Source: Ophioderma brevispina (taxonomy: Eukaryota > Echinodermata > Ophiuroidea > Amphilepidida > Ophiodermatidae). From it: 64,000 nt of DNA. Under the pieces are notes generated by a model. That model ran no database searches. It worked only from the letters and a program-made list of their open reading frames with translations, and was not told the DNA's origin. The stretch lies in NCBI GenBank assembly GCA_023653785.1, contig JAMKCH010035957.1, forward strand, positions 1-64,000, in the 5' to 3' direction. Positions 32,985-45,124 of this stretch are shown here, in pieces. Positions within the stretch are counted from its first letter, which is position 1. Each line of letters opens with the position of its first letter. The translations under genes and the position numbers were made by a program.

Positions 32985-35900
32985 CCCCAATGAAACTTAT
33001 TATGTATTCTATCTCTGTGTTGGTCATCATGCAGACTGGGGATTTGCATCCCAATCCTGGTCCTTACCACCAAAATTACCCATGCCTATTGTGGTGGTAA
33101 GACAGCCAGTGGGCCAGAAGGCCGTGTGTTGTGATGATTGCCAAGGCTGGTACCATGCATACTGCATGAAAGATGAACCAGTGGATCACGATACCTTGCA
33201 GATAGTAGTCAAGTTTCGTGGACATATGCTGCCAATGCGGATCCCCCGACTTTTTCTAGCTCCCTGTTTTCAAAATCGGAATTGAATTGTCCACTGTTTT
33301 TCGATTTGCTCCCGAGTCGCCAGACAGTGTTAACAGTGAACCTCCATTCCACCCCTTAGCTACTTCTTCGGCCCTCACAAAGAAATCTAGGCCCAAAAAG
33401 TTATACCATCATCTAAGCCCAGGAGAAATAACTTAATAAATACTAGTTATCAATTTCCCGGTTTTCCGTAATAACCGCGAACTTAAGGTATGCATTGAAG
33501 ATAAATGATCCTGATATAATCATCGGGACAGAGACTCACCTTGATGACTCTGTTGGCAGTTTGAATTGTTTCCCCCTCAGTTTACAGTTTTTCGGAAGGA
33601 TAGAACTTTTTGGCCCATCAAAGGGGGCGTTCTGATAGCATCTAAGAACAACCTGATTGTCACCCATATAGTTGATCTTGACTCCAATTGTTAAGTCGTT
33701 TGGGTGTCTTTAGAGCTTCAAGGAGCCAAGCAAATTATTGATTGGGTCTTTTGTATCGTTCACAAAAATTGGGTAAGTCAGCGCATATCTGGACCAATTA
33801 CGTGAGTCACTATTAAAAGCCAGTAATAAGAACAATGGTAGTCACTTTATTTGGCTGGGGACTTAAATCTTCCAGACATAGATTTGGGATAACCATCATT
33901 GTTACCATTTGCTCAATATCTGCCCTCTCCCAGGCCAAATGTTAGACATTACCTCCGAATGTTGGTTTTAGTTTGGCGCGAACCCCAGGAAAACAATATC
34001 CTTGCCATATTCGCTACCACAACTCCTCTTTCGTCGAAGTTGTTCTCAACCAGGATTGTCGATCATGATGGTATACCAGTGATTGTCGTTACTCTAAACC
34101 AAGGGTGTGCAAACAAAAACCACACAAGTAGATAGTTACCACAAACCAAATGGATGCAATCAAATCTGAGCTTAAGGATTTCAGTGAGTACTTAACCTCT
34201 AAAAACGTCTCAGATTGCTCTGCTGATGAGTTATTCTCTGAATTCTGGGAGAAAGTTAAGAGTGTCATGGATGCCCACGTTTTCCTTTCTCCTAAGGTCA
34301 GCAAAAAAACCGGATCCTTGAATTAGCAATGGCCTTAACGCATGGCATATAAGAAAACAAAGGGCATATAACCAGGGGCGTCAAAAGCCAACCCAGGATA
34401 CTCGTGACATTTCGTGAACCGAGAAAGCTCACCTAGAGCAACAGGAATCTTATAGGGAATACAATAAACTCAATATGTGGTGCGACCCCCAAACAGTTTT
34501 TGGTCGTATATAAAAAACCTTAAATGTGATTCGGTGGGAATCCCCTCACTGAAGAAAATGGTAAACTTCATGTCGGAATATAGAAAAAGCAAACATACTT
34601 AACGAACAGTCAAAAAGTATTCACACTGGAGAGAAAATACCTTACCATCATAAATCTCTCGCAATTTTCCATCTATGCCAGATTTTAATATTTCTACTGA
34701 GGGAGTATGTTAAATTGTTAAAGAGCAATCCTAATAAGGCACCGCCCGATGGTATCCCTGCCCAGATTTTGAAGTCAGCTGCTGAAGAAGTGGCCTGCTC
34801 TTTGTTTGATTTTTTCAGAATATCTGGATACCAGGTTAGCTACCATCGCCGTGGCTGTGTCCAACCACTCCCCAATTTTCAAAAGGGCGATCGTTCCGCT
34901 GCTTCAAATTATAGACCAGATCACTTCACTTCCATTTGTTGCAAAACCTAGAACATACCATTCATGTCGCAAATTATGCATCCTTTTGATAAATCTTCAT
35001 ATTACCGACATACAACATGTTGTTAGGAAATTTCACTCGTGCAATCCAACTAATCTTACAGTTAATGACCTGGCTTCATGCACTCCACACAGATCTCAAA
35101 TTGATATATTATCATGGTTTTCAAAAGCATTCGACACTGTCCCCATATCCGGCTTTTACAAAAATTAAATAGATATGGCATACACAACAAAACACTGCAA
35201 CAGGGGTCATTGTCGGGAGAACACTCGGCTTGGACAGAGGTAATTTCTGGCCCCATTCCCCAAGGTACGGTGCTGGGACCTTTTGCTTTTCCTTGCATAC
35301 ATTAATGACCTACCCACAATATATCATGAAGTAAACTATTTGCAGACGACTGTGTTTTTACAACAGATACAAAACCAATTTGACCAGGAAAACTCCAAGA
35401 AGATTTAAACACACCTGGCCCAATGGCCAATGTTTGGCAAATCACTTCAAGGTGAAAAAGTGCCTTTTGTCATGAGCTAACTCTCTCGCAATCCTAATCT
35501 CTTCATTACACTCTCGGGACTCACACACTGGAATCTACATCTTGGCAACCTATCTTGGAGTTGCTATTTACAGATAATCTAACCTGGAATAAACACATAT
35601 TCGAGTACATCATCTGCAAATAGGATCACTTCATTTCATAAAAGAAATCTCTACTGTGTAATAAACCCTCAAAGAAACCGCTACTTGTCTTTAGTTCGCC
35701 CTTACGGGAATATTCATCTGCCGTCTGGAACCCTTATCTAAAGATCTTATAAACAAAGTATCCAACGTATAGCAGCAAGATTGTGTTGTCATGATTATTC
35801 CAGGTACAGTAGTATCTCTAAGAAATCATCAAGGCTTACACTGGAGTACCTAAAAGATAGAAGGACGTATGCCGCTTGTCCATCTTACAAAAGCAAGACA

Positions 35901-36125
35901 AGCCTCCTATCCCTGCCGGCGGATACCATCCTTCAGCCGGTCCGGCGTCCGTCACGGGCACCCGCAAGTAACGCTAACCAAGCATATCTTTTGAAGAAGA
36001 CTGTTACAAGTACAGCTACTTCCCCCAAACACTAAAAGACTGGGGAACAAAAGAACCTTTATTACACATCGTTACAACTATAGAAACCACAGCATTTAAC
36101 GGCCATCAGAAGTCATCCTCAATCA
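32985..36125 (+). pseudogene. CR1/L2-type LINE, nearly full length
   Basis: A decayed ORF2 in all three frames. It opens with MKLIMYSISVLVIM, then GDLHPNPGP (33,039-33,064), then a PHD-like finger with CCDDCQGWYHAYC (from 33,127). The endonuclease region (33,490-34,130) keeps IIGTETHLD-like and RKDRTF-like pieces. RT starts near 34,715 (NPNKAPPDGIPAQILKSAAE), then SNYRP, HGFRKFHS-like, FSKAFDTVP (35,118-35,145), PQGTVLGP (35,260-35,283) and FADDCVF (35,335-35,355). The tail (35,770-36,060) has RIAARLCCHDYSRYSSISK-like and TLEYLKDRRTYA. Frame breaks are frequent. Domain order is that of CR1/L2 elements. Confidence 0.85.
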
Positions 36126-38102
36126 CAAGATTAAGTAACGCTACATGCGCACACCATTTCCTCATGCTTTGACTCCACTGGAGTGGTTGTGCAGTCCAAT
36201 CCAGATCCAGATCCACAAAACGAAATGGAAGAAATCCAAGTCATATATTTTTATGATAGGCCTGTGGAACAAGGTAATTATCTGATAGCAGAATTTTTGT
36301 TCCTTTCCTTTTTTTAAAACCATCAATTTTCATTGGAATTGATGGTTATTGCTATCGAGAGCGGCGGTTTTAATGTCGCTATTATTTTCTCTTACTAGGC
36401 GGGCGTTTTTGCATTTCTGACAAAAAAAGATGCACTAGTGGGAGTCAGGGAAACATGGGGAAATCTCGGTTGGGCTCTTGATTTTTTAAATTTCAGTGAG
36501 GGGAGTCAGTTTCGGGTAAAACTTTTGGTATTTTTTTTGTAAAGTTTTTGGGCATCATTTGATGCCGCGCTTGTCGTCATTTCTCAATGAATGCTATTGG
36601 TTTATGTGTGCAACTATTAACCGGGTTCTATTGGGGTTCTTCGGGCGAAAATGAAATGGTGATCGTGATTACCATATCTACCAAGCATGCGAGGGCTTAC
36701 CAGGGACCTGAGGTCAAATGCAAGTGCGAGTTCATGACTGAGTAGATTTAGTGTTAATAAACCCTGGATGAAGGTCGCCGATTCGATTATATAGCGATGA
36801 TACAAAGATAGGTTGTTTTACTTGAGAGATCAAACTTAAGTTATGTTAATAAACTCGGGGTATTTTGCAACCCAAAAGTCTCAAAGAATATTCAGCAAAA
36901 GTACGAAGAGAGACCCAAATTTGCCAACTTTAGAACTGCAAAATATCAACCCGTAACCTTAGCAAATTTGTATCGTGCGTATCGTCCTTCCTGTTGAAGG
37001 CCAAGTCTTTTTTTCCATATAGGCATTAGTATAATGAATATGCATAATGTTTACGGTATAGGCTGGATGAAAAAATGGGTTTGTTGGTTTTGGACGGCAA
37101 AGTGTAGAATGTTTAGTTTATGTATTTGGTTATATTTTGGAGGTGTTGAGAAAATATTTTTGGTGTACCGCCTGAGACCTATCTGGTTATCATTATTAAG
37201 TTCTTGTTTGCTTTTCGACATGAGGACATTGCTGCACAATGCATACCATGGCCCAGCGTGGCTGTACCTCTAAACGATGTTCCACCACGTTGACCGTTTA
37301 AGGCACCTTGAAACAGTTGAAAGCCAGGTCCCCTGGAATTTATAGTGGTCCTTGAAATGGTTAATACACATTTTAATATATTACAGTTTCAGATAATAAA
37401 TATTCTATTATAAATATGATAAACAAAAGAGGGTATTCACTTGCGACCCAGTGGACATACTTCGGAAATATTTTCATAACCTTACACTGCGATCATATAT
37501 TCTATTGCGAGTTGCGACGACAAACACACTTGCCTAACTTTTGACGGGTTTAGATATTACTTTGTGTCGACGGTTGCTCCACTAAATAATTGGCCTAACA
37601 TTCGACTTTTCCCTTTTAATATCCCGCTTCGTTGAAAAAGATCGGAAGAGTGTTGAAATAAGTGGGAAAGCCATATTCAATACTAAGGGGAAATCTTTTG
37701 GAACACTCTCCAGAAATTCCTTACATTTTTGACTAGGAATATCCTAAAAATCGTTCACCACGAGTCAGGGAAATTTTGTCGTATAATCCTCTATTTTTTG
37801 ATCGGGATATTCCCTCAACGTGGCCTGAAACATACGAAAAATTATACCGTAGAGCTTTTTTTTTTTAAAACCCGTAAAAACCCGACAATTTTTTTCTCTG
37901 CTAACCAGTATGCCATGACCTCGTCTGATATACCTTATGTTTTTAACCAAGCGTCATGTATTGCTGTAAAAGAGACTCATATACTATTTATCGAGCTTCG
38001 CGTCAATACGAGCTCACTGGTAGGCATTGCCCGTGGGAACCTGGAGTGTTAATGTTAACAAAACTTAAAAAAAGAAAAAACCTAAAAAATTCAACTTTTT
38101 CA
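36126..38102. other. No supported gene
   Basis: Mostly AT-rich. A short inverted repeat AACCATCAATT / AATTGATGGTT lies near 36,320-36,350. No domain-bearing ORF. Confidence 0.5.
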
Positions 38103-38238
38103 AAAAATTTCTGAAAGTCTTCTGAAGTTGGCGAAAGGCAGATTTTAGAAACTTTGGAAAACTTTCAACTTCGGATGGGTTTTGCGGACTCGGTAATTTT
38201 CAACCTACTTCATGAATCTTCCCAAATGACATGGGGCC
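38103..38238. repeat. Direct repeat pair, copy 1
   Basis: TTCTGAAGTTGGCGAAAGGC and GATTTTAGAAACTTTGGAAA through to CAAATGACATGGG match 39,207-39,343, about 1.1 kb downstream. Confidence 0.9.
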
Positions 38239-38714
38239 CCGGAATTACGCAATTTTGGTAATGGGTGTGCCATTTATCTGCATTGCTATGCAAATTAAAA
38301 CACAATTTTAACACCACAATTGTCTCCTCGGGAGCACTAAAACAACCCGTGCAATTTTTAAAAAAAAGTCAAAAATGCATAATACATTTTCATCTCGAGC
38401 TCTCCATCACATATATAAATTACAAAACGATAGCCGGTTAGGTTTCGCTAGGATTAGCTTGAATTTGTTTCTATACGAAAACATAACATTCTGGAGGATA
38501 AGAGCGCCCGTATCAGGCTCCTAACATCTATTTTTTTCAAAAATGCGTAAAAACGATCGAAAATCCTTTGCAAGCCAAAAAAAGCTGGTATTATTCCAGT
38601 GGCAACTTCTTTAAAATAAACCTGGCCATTTCAGACAGACGAAAAAAGGGCGTTATATGTACTATAAAAAACAAAAACGAATAAATCAATTTAACCATGA
38701 TTTTACAGCCAGCC

Positions 38715-38805
38715 AACCCCCCACACACACCCCCACACACACACACAACACACTCACACATAACACACCCCACATACACTACCCCCGCACCCACACCACA
38801 ACAAC
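38715..38805. repeat. CA-rich microsatellite
   Basis: Imperfect CACACA and CCCACA runs. The intergenic DNA to 39,206 contains a run of about 14 C at 38,963-38,977 and nothing else. Confidence 0.9.
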
Positions 38806-39206
38806 AAAAATCAAACCGATTGTTCCCTTGAGACTTGCACCATATTCGAAATCGCTAATTTAACATTGCTTGATAAATCGAAGTATTTCCATTTAATTAT
38901 GTATATCATATGTCATCTTCCAATACCCAGCCCATATGCTCATATAAATATCTCCCCAAGCACCCCCCCCCCCCCCACCCCGGCCGCCATCTCTTATCGC
39001 CATAGAGCTTCGTTATAAGCCTATTCGATCAAAACGAGGGAAAGATCGGTTTGTAGCCCTTAAAATCACTTGAATGTCCCAAGGGATTCTTGTTTGAGCG
39101 TGTTAAACAAACCCATCACTTGCAGCACTTTACTACCCAACACCTGATTTTTGTTAACAGGCCCCATGTCACTGTGGAATTAACGTGTAAATTAAGGCAA
39201 ATTTCC

Positions 39207-39343
39207 AAAATCTTGAAAGTTCCCTTCTGAAGTTGGCGAAAGGCAGATTTTAGAAACTTTGGAAAACCTTGTGCACTTAGGAATTTTTTGCGGACTCTGT
39301 AAGTTTCAGCCTACTTTCGTAAGCTTCCCAAGTGACATGGGCC
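39207..39343. repeat. Direct repeat pair, copy 2
   Basis: Second copy of 38,103-38,238, with a slightly different middle (ACCTTGTGCACTTAGG in place of the copy 1 sequence). Confidence 0.9.
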
Positions 39344-39689
39344 TAATGTTAACTGTTTAGTGTACATTTGCCGATTACCTTCACACGAATAGTCAAAAGA
39401 ATCACTAACCCAAGTCTCATATTGGTATACATAGAGTTGCCCGCCAATGACCCTGTATGGCCGTTTGACCCCATTTTTGGTCAATATTATATAATAAAAC
39501 ACTTCTTCTGCAACTAAAATCTAGACAAAGTAAAGGACCATGGCCGGACTTTTACTGGTATGCGCAGAATACTATGGTGACCCATGTGCGCCTTTTTACC
39601 TCTAGTGCCCTAATGTTTCCTTAACCCATCTGGTCAAAATCTATATTACTAAAAAAGTCAAGTTTGTGGGTTTGTCCGGCTATGCGGTT

Positions 39690-39830
39690 CGCCGTCCTTT
39701 AACATATGGATATATAATTTTGGGATGTGGTTGTAAAGCTCCAACGTACGAGGTTTGTGTCACGATTTGGAGGGTCCATTTTGGGGTCAAAGGTCATTCA
39801 GGGTCAATGGAAATGATGAGTGTTGTTGAC
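39690..39830. repeat. Single monomer of the GGTCA repeat
   Basis: One unit of the family arrayed at 46,060-46,500. It contains GTACGAGGTTTGTGTCACG and a perfect DR1-type GGGTCAAAGGTCA at 39,784-39,796. Confidence 0.75.
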
Positions 39831-40149
39831 ATCAACACGTATAGCCTCAAGAACATAAGTAACACATTGTTAGGCAAAAGATAATAGTCTTTACAAAGGA
39901 ATTACACGACACAAGCTTATTAAAGTCTACAAGTCTGTTCAAATGGTTTATGACTAGTGCTGTGAGTTTACACTTTTAACGAACGGAAGGGTCACTTACA
40001 CTTTAGAAATTCACTACGACTTTACATCATACAATCAGCAAACCCTACTAACCTTTTTTCAGTATTATTTTAATTGCTGACGTCAAATTTTTCACCAAAA
40101 TACCCGCCGTCCAGTGAAAGTAAAGTTAACATTTTCAATGATTCTCCTA
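39831..40149. other. No gene seen
   Basis: AT-rich DNA between the monomer and the next LINE fragment. Confidence 0.5.
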
Positions 40150-40560
40150 GAAATGGTTTCCAACTTTACGGAAACTGGGAATCCCTTCATCATCTCCTAG
40201 AACAAATACATAGAAATGCAGCTATATTATTTTTTAGAAATTATTCAAACACCACTTCTGCAAGATTTAAACTGGGGAGCCTTTACATACACGTCGTTTG
40301 ATCCAGCAGCTACAATGATATACAGAATTCATCATGGATGGGTCCAACCATTGTCGCTACCAACTTGTATCCAAAGAGCAAACTCACATCTCGCCCGGAT
40401 GGATCATCCATTGAAATACACCAATTCAAACTACCAACCATAAATGCATACAAGTTTGCCTTCTATCCAAGAGCTCTATCCATTTGAACCGTTTGCCCAA
40501 GACTGTTCTACATGGTTACACATCAGTTAAACTCTCCATAGCTATGCCCATACCAGCCAA
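40150..40560 (+). pseudogene. CR1/L2-type LINE, 3' tail fragment
   Basis: Three frames together show LEQIHRNAAILFFRNYSNTT (the RAARF region), LLQDLNWGAFTYTSFDPAA, TMIYRIHHGWVQPLS, LPTCIQRANSHLAR and KLPTINAYKFAFYPRALS: the usual C-terminal tail of CR1/L2 ORF2. Upstream RT is absent, as expected for a 5'-truncated insertion. Frames shift about three times. Confidence 0.75.
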
Positions 40561-41289
40561 GGAACTAGTGCCCTACATGGTGGCCACATCTTGTAACCTC
40601 TCAAGTTTTTGTATATGAGTGCACCCTTGTTGTTTTATTGTTTTGGTGAGCCACTATCTCTTTCGGCCGAGCGGGCTGTCGACTTCACTTCTTCCCAATA
40701 TTCCAGTTTAGCAGAGTTCTGGCTGTTACAGGGTTTATAGCACCATTACCAAGTATGTGAGTGGAGCGACTTCGGCATTATACACCATAACACGGCCCCA
40801 ATAACGCGGTGCTTCAATTACAGAGGGTTCTATAGTATTACCCGGATCTACAAAAAAGGAACTGGCAGCTCCCCACATTTAATCGTCAGTTCTATCGTCG
40901 TTTGGGATCTTTGGGATATTCAACTGCTTGTATTTTGGATTAAAAATAACATGGCAATTACAAACACATTTCTGGTTCAAGAATGATATTTAGTACGAAT
41001 GCAAGCCGGTACCCGATTACGCACGAGGTATAGTGCAAGAATTGCATTTCCGTTGAAGCGCCAAATTCGGCATTCGTTAACTTGTTTGTAACCGTTTAAA
41101 CGAACGAAAATACAGACCGGGAGTGTAACGTATAGGAAATTAAACGGTAAACTCCCAGCTCGATTTCTGACTCGTTTTTTTCTCCCGACTTTCGGATGGA
41201 CCATCACCGCAATATTTTCATATTTAACCATTGTAACTGCTATAGCTTGCTGTCTAAAGTGGTTCACAAATTAACTCCAAGTGGTGCAA
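40561..41289. other. No supported gene
   Basis: A 96-codon open frame on the minus strand (41,267-40,977, starting MNHFRQQAIAVTMVKYENIA) has no recognisable domain and could be chance. Confidence 0.4.
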
Positions 41290-41720
41290 AGGATAGGCCT
41301 ACAAGATACTTGGGACTTGGTGGTGTTCCCTTCCAAAAGACTCTGTTTGGAAGTTTTTAACTGAGTTAAAGAGTCTTGGTCATATATAAGAAGGTTATTC
41401 GATGGGATTCCAACATTGAAAAGAGATTGTAAGCTTGATCGGACAACAGTCGCAAACGCGACATTTTAATTACTAGTTTACGGTTGTATTCACCCAGGAA
41501 AATCCATCTTCCAAAAGAACCTAAGTCTAATATTCCTAGTATGCCTGAGATTAATATAACACGTTGATGTGTGTTGCCAAGTTGCTTTCACAATTAGACC
41601 CCAACAAAGCAACTGTTCCGGATGGTATTTCATCACATATTCCCTTTCTTTGGGCACCTAGAAGTGGCCCCGGCACTGTTCTTATATATCAAAAAGCACT
41701 TGACCTGTGTCACCCCCCCC
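41290..41720 (+). pseudogene. LINE fragment, pre-RT region
   Basis: Pieces SNIPSMPEINIT, LLSQLDPNKATVPDGISSH and VAPALFLYIKK in shifting frames match the segment just before RT motif 1 of CR1/L2 elements (the usual P-KA-GPDGI signature). No palm motif follows; the fragment is cut near 41,720. Confidence 0.7.
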
Positions 41721-41837
41721 ACCACTAGCTCCAGCAAATATTTCCGCCATTTTATCCCCCTGGGCTTGAAAAGCAAAGGGGGATTATGCTTATCAGTCAA
41801 GGCGTCGGCGCGTCCTGTGTCGCGTCGTCGCGTCCAA

Positions 41838-42180
41838 CACATCTTGTGACCGCGATAACATGAGACCCATAAGGGTTATGGTGAATGTAACTTGGTGGGA
41901 TGTGATCGGACTGCATGCCCTTCATCTGATTAGGGTATGGGCGTGGCATATGCTAATTAGGTACCTAATTTGGCCAATATTAATGAGTTAATTTGTAATT
42001 TTTTCCCAGACAATCTTGTGAACGCGCTAACATGATACCCTAAGGGTTATGGTGATGTGACTTTGGTGGGTGGGATCGGACTGCCTCCCTTATCTCGATT
42101 ATTTTATGGGCGTGGCATATTTTAATTAGGTACCTAATTATGCAATATTAATGGTTTAATTTGGGGGATTTTTTACCCAA
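41838..42180. repeat. Tandem duplication, about 172-bp unit
   Basis: ATCTTGTGACCGCGATAACA near 41,840 and ATCTTGTGAACGCGCTAACA near 42,012 start two copies. Both run through AAGGGTTATGGTGA, GATCGGACTGC, ATGGGCGTGGCATAT and AATTAGGTACCTAATT. Confidence 0.9.
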
Positions 42181-42229
42181 AAGCTTGGAACAAACTATCT
42201 TAAGATCCATAAGTCCGATTTTGATGAAA

Positions 42230-43495
42230 CTTGATGGTGGGTGGGGAATCATGTACTCTCGCGATGATTAGGTTTAAGGTGGGTTTCCGGGTTAAGGGGG
42301 GTTGTCCGGGATTTAAGGGGGTTGTCCAGCTTTTAAGGGGGTTTGTTGGGTTTAAGGGGGATGTTGGGGTTTAGGTGTGTTGTCTGGGTTTAAAGGGTGT
42401 TGTCCGGGTTTATGGGGTTTCCGGGTTTTAAGGGGGGTTGTCCAGCTTTAGGGGGTTTTTTGGGTTTAAGATGGATTGTTTGGGTTTAAGGGGGTTTGTC
42501 TGGTCTTAAGGGGGCTTGTTGTGGGTTTAAGGTGGGTTGCACTATTTTAAGGGGTTTTCCATGTTTTAAGGGGGTTGTATGGGTTAAGGGGGGTTGTCCA
42601 GCTTAAGGGGGTTGTTGGGTTACGGGGATTGTTGGGGTTAGGTGGGTTGTCTGGGTTTAAGGGGGTTTTTCCGGTTTTAAGGGGGTTGTTCTTAACTTAA
42701 TGGTATTGTTGGGGTTTAAGGTGGTTTCCGGGTGTTAAGGGGTGGTCCGGGTTGGGGGGGTTTGTCTGGGCTTAAGGGCTGGTTGTGGTTTAAGGTGGTT
42801 GCACGAGTTTAAGGGGGGTTGTCCAGGTTTAAGGGGGGGGTGTCCCTTTAAGGGGGTTGTTTGTTTAGGGGGGATTGTTTGGGGTTTAAGGTGGGTTGTC
42901 TGGGTTAAAGGGTTGTCCGGTTTAAGGGGGGTTTGTCTGGACTTAAGGGGATTGTTTGGGTTTAAGGTGGGTGTCCGGGTTTTAAGGGTTGTCCTGGTTT
43001 AAGGGGGGTTGTCCTGGGGCTTAAGGGTGGCTTGTTTTGGGTTTAAGGGGGGGTTGCACAGTTTTAAAGGGGTGGTTTGTCCAGTTTCAAGGGGGTTGTT
43101 TGGGTTTAAGGGATTTTTGGGTTTAAGGGGGTTGTTGGTTTTAAGGGGTTTTGTGCACATAATACTCTATCTGCGCATACGTACGCACATGCACGCGCAT
43201 GCACGTATGCGCGCATGTGCGTATCCATTGTGCGGTCGGACTTTGCACATGGTTGTCCGTGTTTAAGGGGTGTTGTCCGGGTTTAAGGGCTTAAGGGGGA
43301 TTGTTGGGTTTCATGTGGGTTGTCCGGGTTTAAGGGATTGTCCGGTTTTAAGGGGGGGTTGTCTGGGCTTAATGGGCTTGTTGTGGTTTAAGGGGGATAC
43401 AACGATTTAAGGGGGGTTTGCCATGGTTAAGGGGTTTCCCAGGTTTACGGGGGGGTTGGGGTTTAAGGGGATTTTTTGGGTTTTAAGGGGGGTAT
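42230..43495 (+). repeat. G-rich TTTAAGGGGGTTGTCC satellite
   Basis: About 1.27 kb of degenerate 20-24 bp units with the consensus GGGTTTAAGGGGGTTGTCC and G-runs on the plus strand, broken once by the alternating tract at 43,172-43,224. Roughly 55 units. Clusters of G-runs make quadruplex formation likely. Plus-strand glycine/valine-rich ORFs are artefacts. Confidence 0.95.
43172..43224. other. Perfect 53-bp alternating purine-pyrimidine tract
   Basis: From TGCGCATACG to GTGCGTAT every step alternates pyrimidine and purine, mostly CG, CA and TG steps, with several GCATGC/CGCG palindromes. This is a strong Z-DNA-forming sequence inside the G-rich satellite. Confidence 0.95.
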
Positions 43496-43499
43496 TTGC

Positions 43500-44812
43500 A
43501 GCGGATTATTTAAATTGTAAACCGCTCCCGCCATGGGGATTTAGCGGTTCGAGAACCGCGCTGAATTTTAAAAAAGGGGACAGCACCGAGGCATACAATT
43601 ATCGACCCGTTTCCACTAACATCAATATGCTGTAAAGCACCGACATAGCATTCAACAATCATGACTCACTTGGACCAGTACTCAATACTTACAACAAACA
43701 ACATGGCTTCAGAACGAGACACTCTACAGAATCCCAATTAATACTCACCATTCAAGATCTTGCTCATTCATTAAATTACAAATCTCAAGTTGACATGATT
43801 ATCATTGACTGTTCAAAAGCGTTTGATGTAGTACCCCACAACCGGCTCCTAAACAAACTCAAACGTTACGGCATACACAACAAAACACCCGCTTGGACCT
43901 AGCTTCCTCAAGCACCGTGGCGCAACAGAGGTCCCGTAGTCGTGGCGAACACGCGACATGGTCCCAGTCATTTGGGCGTCCTCAGGCACGGTGGCTTTGG
44001 ACCGCTATTGTTTCTGGGCGTATATAAACGACCTACCCGAACAACATTAATTCCAGTGTCCGTTTATTCGCAGATGATTGCGTACTTTAACAGATAAATC
44101 CAAAACGATTTTTTATTCCCAGCACTTCAGCATGACCTCACACCCTGGTCACTTGGTAAATAATTGGGGGGCAAAATGCACTTCATCCCAGAAACTGTTT
44201 TGTGATGAGCCTCACACATGCAATATCAAAAAAACATTTACTTACAAAAACTTGGGGATTCATTTCTGCAAAACGACGTCAACTCATACCTAGGATCACC
44301 ATTCCAATAAAACTCGACTCCCACCTTGATCATATCACTGCTCTGCCAAGCCTGACCTATTGGTTATTCAACGTAACTTTTTTCATGCCTCAACACAGCA
44401 AGGGTCAGCTTATCAACCCTGGTTCGACCCCTAGTCGAATACTCATCGACATTATGGACCCTAACCAAAGCTCGCACCGATAATTTAATGGTGCAGCGGA
44501 GAGCGGCACGCTTTTGCCTTAATGATTACAAGTCCAAATCAAAAGGCTGTGTTTACAGACCTGCTCAAAAAGCTAGACTGGTTCCACTCTCAACCAGGAG
44601 ACAAGTACGTCGTTCTCACCGTTCTTCATAAAGCTATCCAGGTCACCTATCCCTCCAATAGGAAACCTCCTTCAGCCTCTTCAACGATCCTCACGGCACT
44701 ACAGACCCAAAGCTTTTACAACCCTTTCGGAATAAAGGACTGTTCAAACTCCTTTTTGCCCAAACAATTCGAAGGGTTGAAAACAGAAGGACGTACTCAC
44801 TTTTGGTGATTG
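43500..44812 (+). pseudogene. CR1/L2-type LINE, RT and tail
   Basis: Starts in RT with FKKGDSTEAYNYRPVS, then KQHGFRTRHSTESQLILT, DMIIIDCSKAFDVVPHNRLL (about 43,790-43,855), KRYGIHNKT, a PLLFL segment near 44,005 and FADDCV-like coding at 44,067-44,084 (TTCGCAGATGATTGCGTA). The tail includes LDHITA, MVQRRAARFCLN-like (44,490-44,525), DLLKKLDW and VLHKAI. It begins immediately after the G-rich satellite, so its 5' end is truncated there. Many frame breaks. Confidence 0.85.
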
Positions 44813-44881
44813 AGGTTTTGTGTTACCAAACAAAATCTGTAACACCTACAGATTCTGAAACGCTGAAGCCTTAACTCACGT

Positions 44882-45124
44882 CTACTTCCTATTGCCTAGA
44901 AAGCAAAATCTCCTCCGGCTGCAATCTTGAGGGCCTGGTTCGGAATTTGGTCTGGGCCAATTGCCTTTGTCACATGATGTTGGAGAGAAGTATTTTGCAA
45001 CTCCATCAAGCTCATTCTTTATAGGGGGCATGTCGTCATATGGACTCTGCGGCAGTGATTGTCCAATGAAGAGTCCTCTTGGTAAAAAACACTCTGGGAA
45101 CTGATTTGCCACAGCTTCTGCCAT
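44882..45124 (-). CDS. 80-codon coding-like ORF, unrecognised
   Basis: ATG at 45,124 in good context (A at -3, G at +4) opens MAEAVANQFPECFLPRGLFI and continues through QSLPQSPYDDMPPIKNELDG, VAKYFSPTSC and NWPRPNSEPGPQDC to a TAG; a GTGAGT donor-like word follows within a few bases on the minus strand. Composition is balanced and near 48% GC in AT-rich surroundings, which looks coding. No domain recognised. It could be a first exon whose frame is spoiled by a sequencing indel, a retrocopy fragment, or chance. Confidence 0.3.
   Translation of the reverse strand: MAEAVANQFPECFLPRGLFIGQSLPQSPYDDMPPIKNELDGVAKYFSPTSCDKGNWPRPNSEPGPQDCSRRRFCFLGNRK

Noticed and set aside
37639..37650. AGATCGGAAGAG, the start of a common sequencing adapter
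   Set aside because: The match stops after 12 bases and the next bases do not follow any adapter; coincidence is most likely.
40977..41267. 96-codon minus-strand ORF
   Set aside because: No recognisable motif, no promoter or splice context; noted only in the intergenic entry.
42742..43266. Glycine/leucine-rich plus-strand ORFs
   Set aside because: Produced by the TTTAAGGGGG satellite; no conserved frame between units.
42230..43495. Possible telomeric repeat because of TTAAGGGGG
   Set aside because: Units are 20-24 bp and degenerate, not TTAGGG arrays, and lie between LINE pieces.
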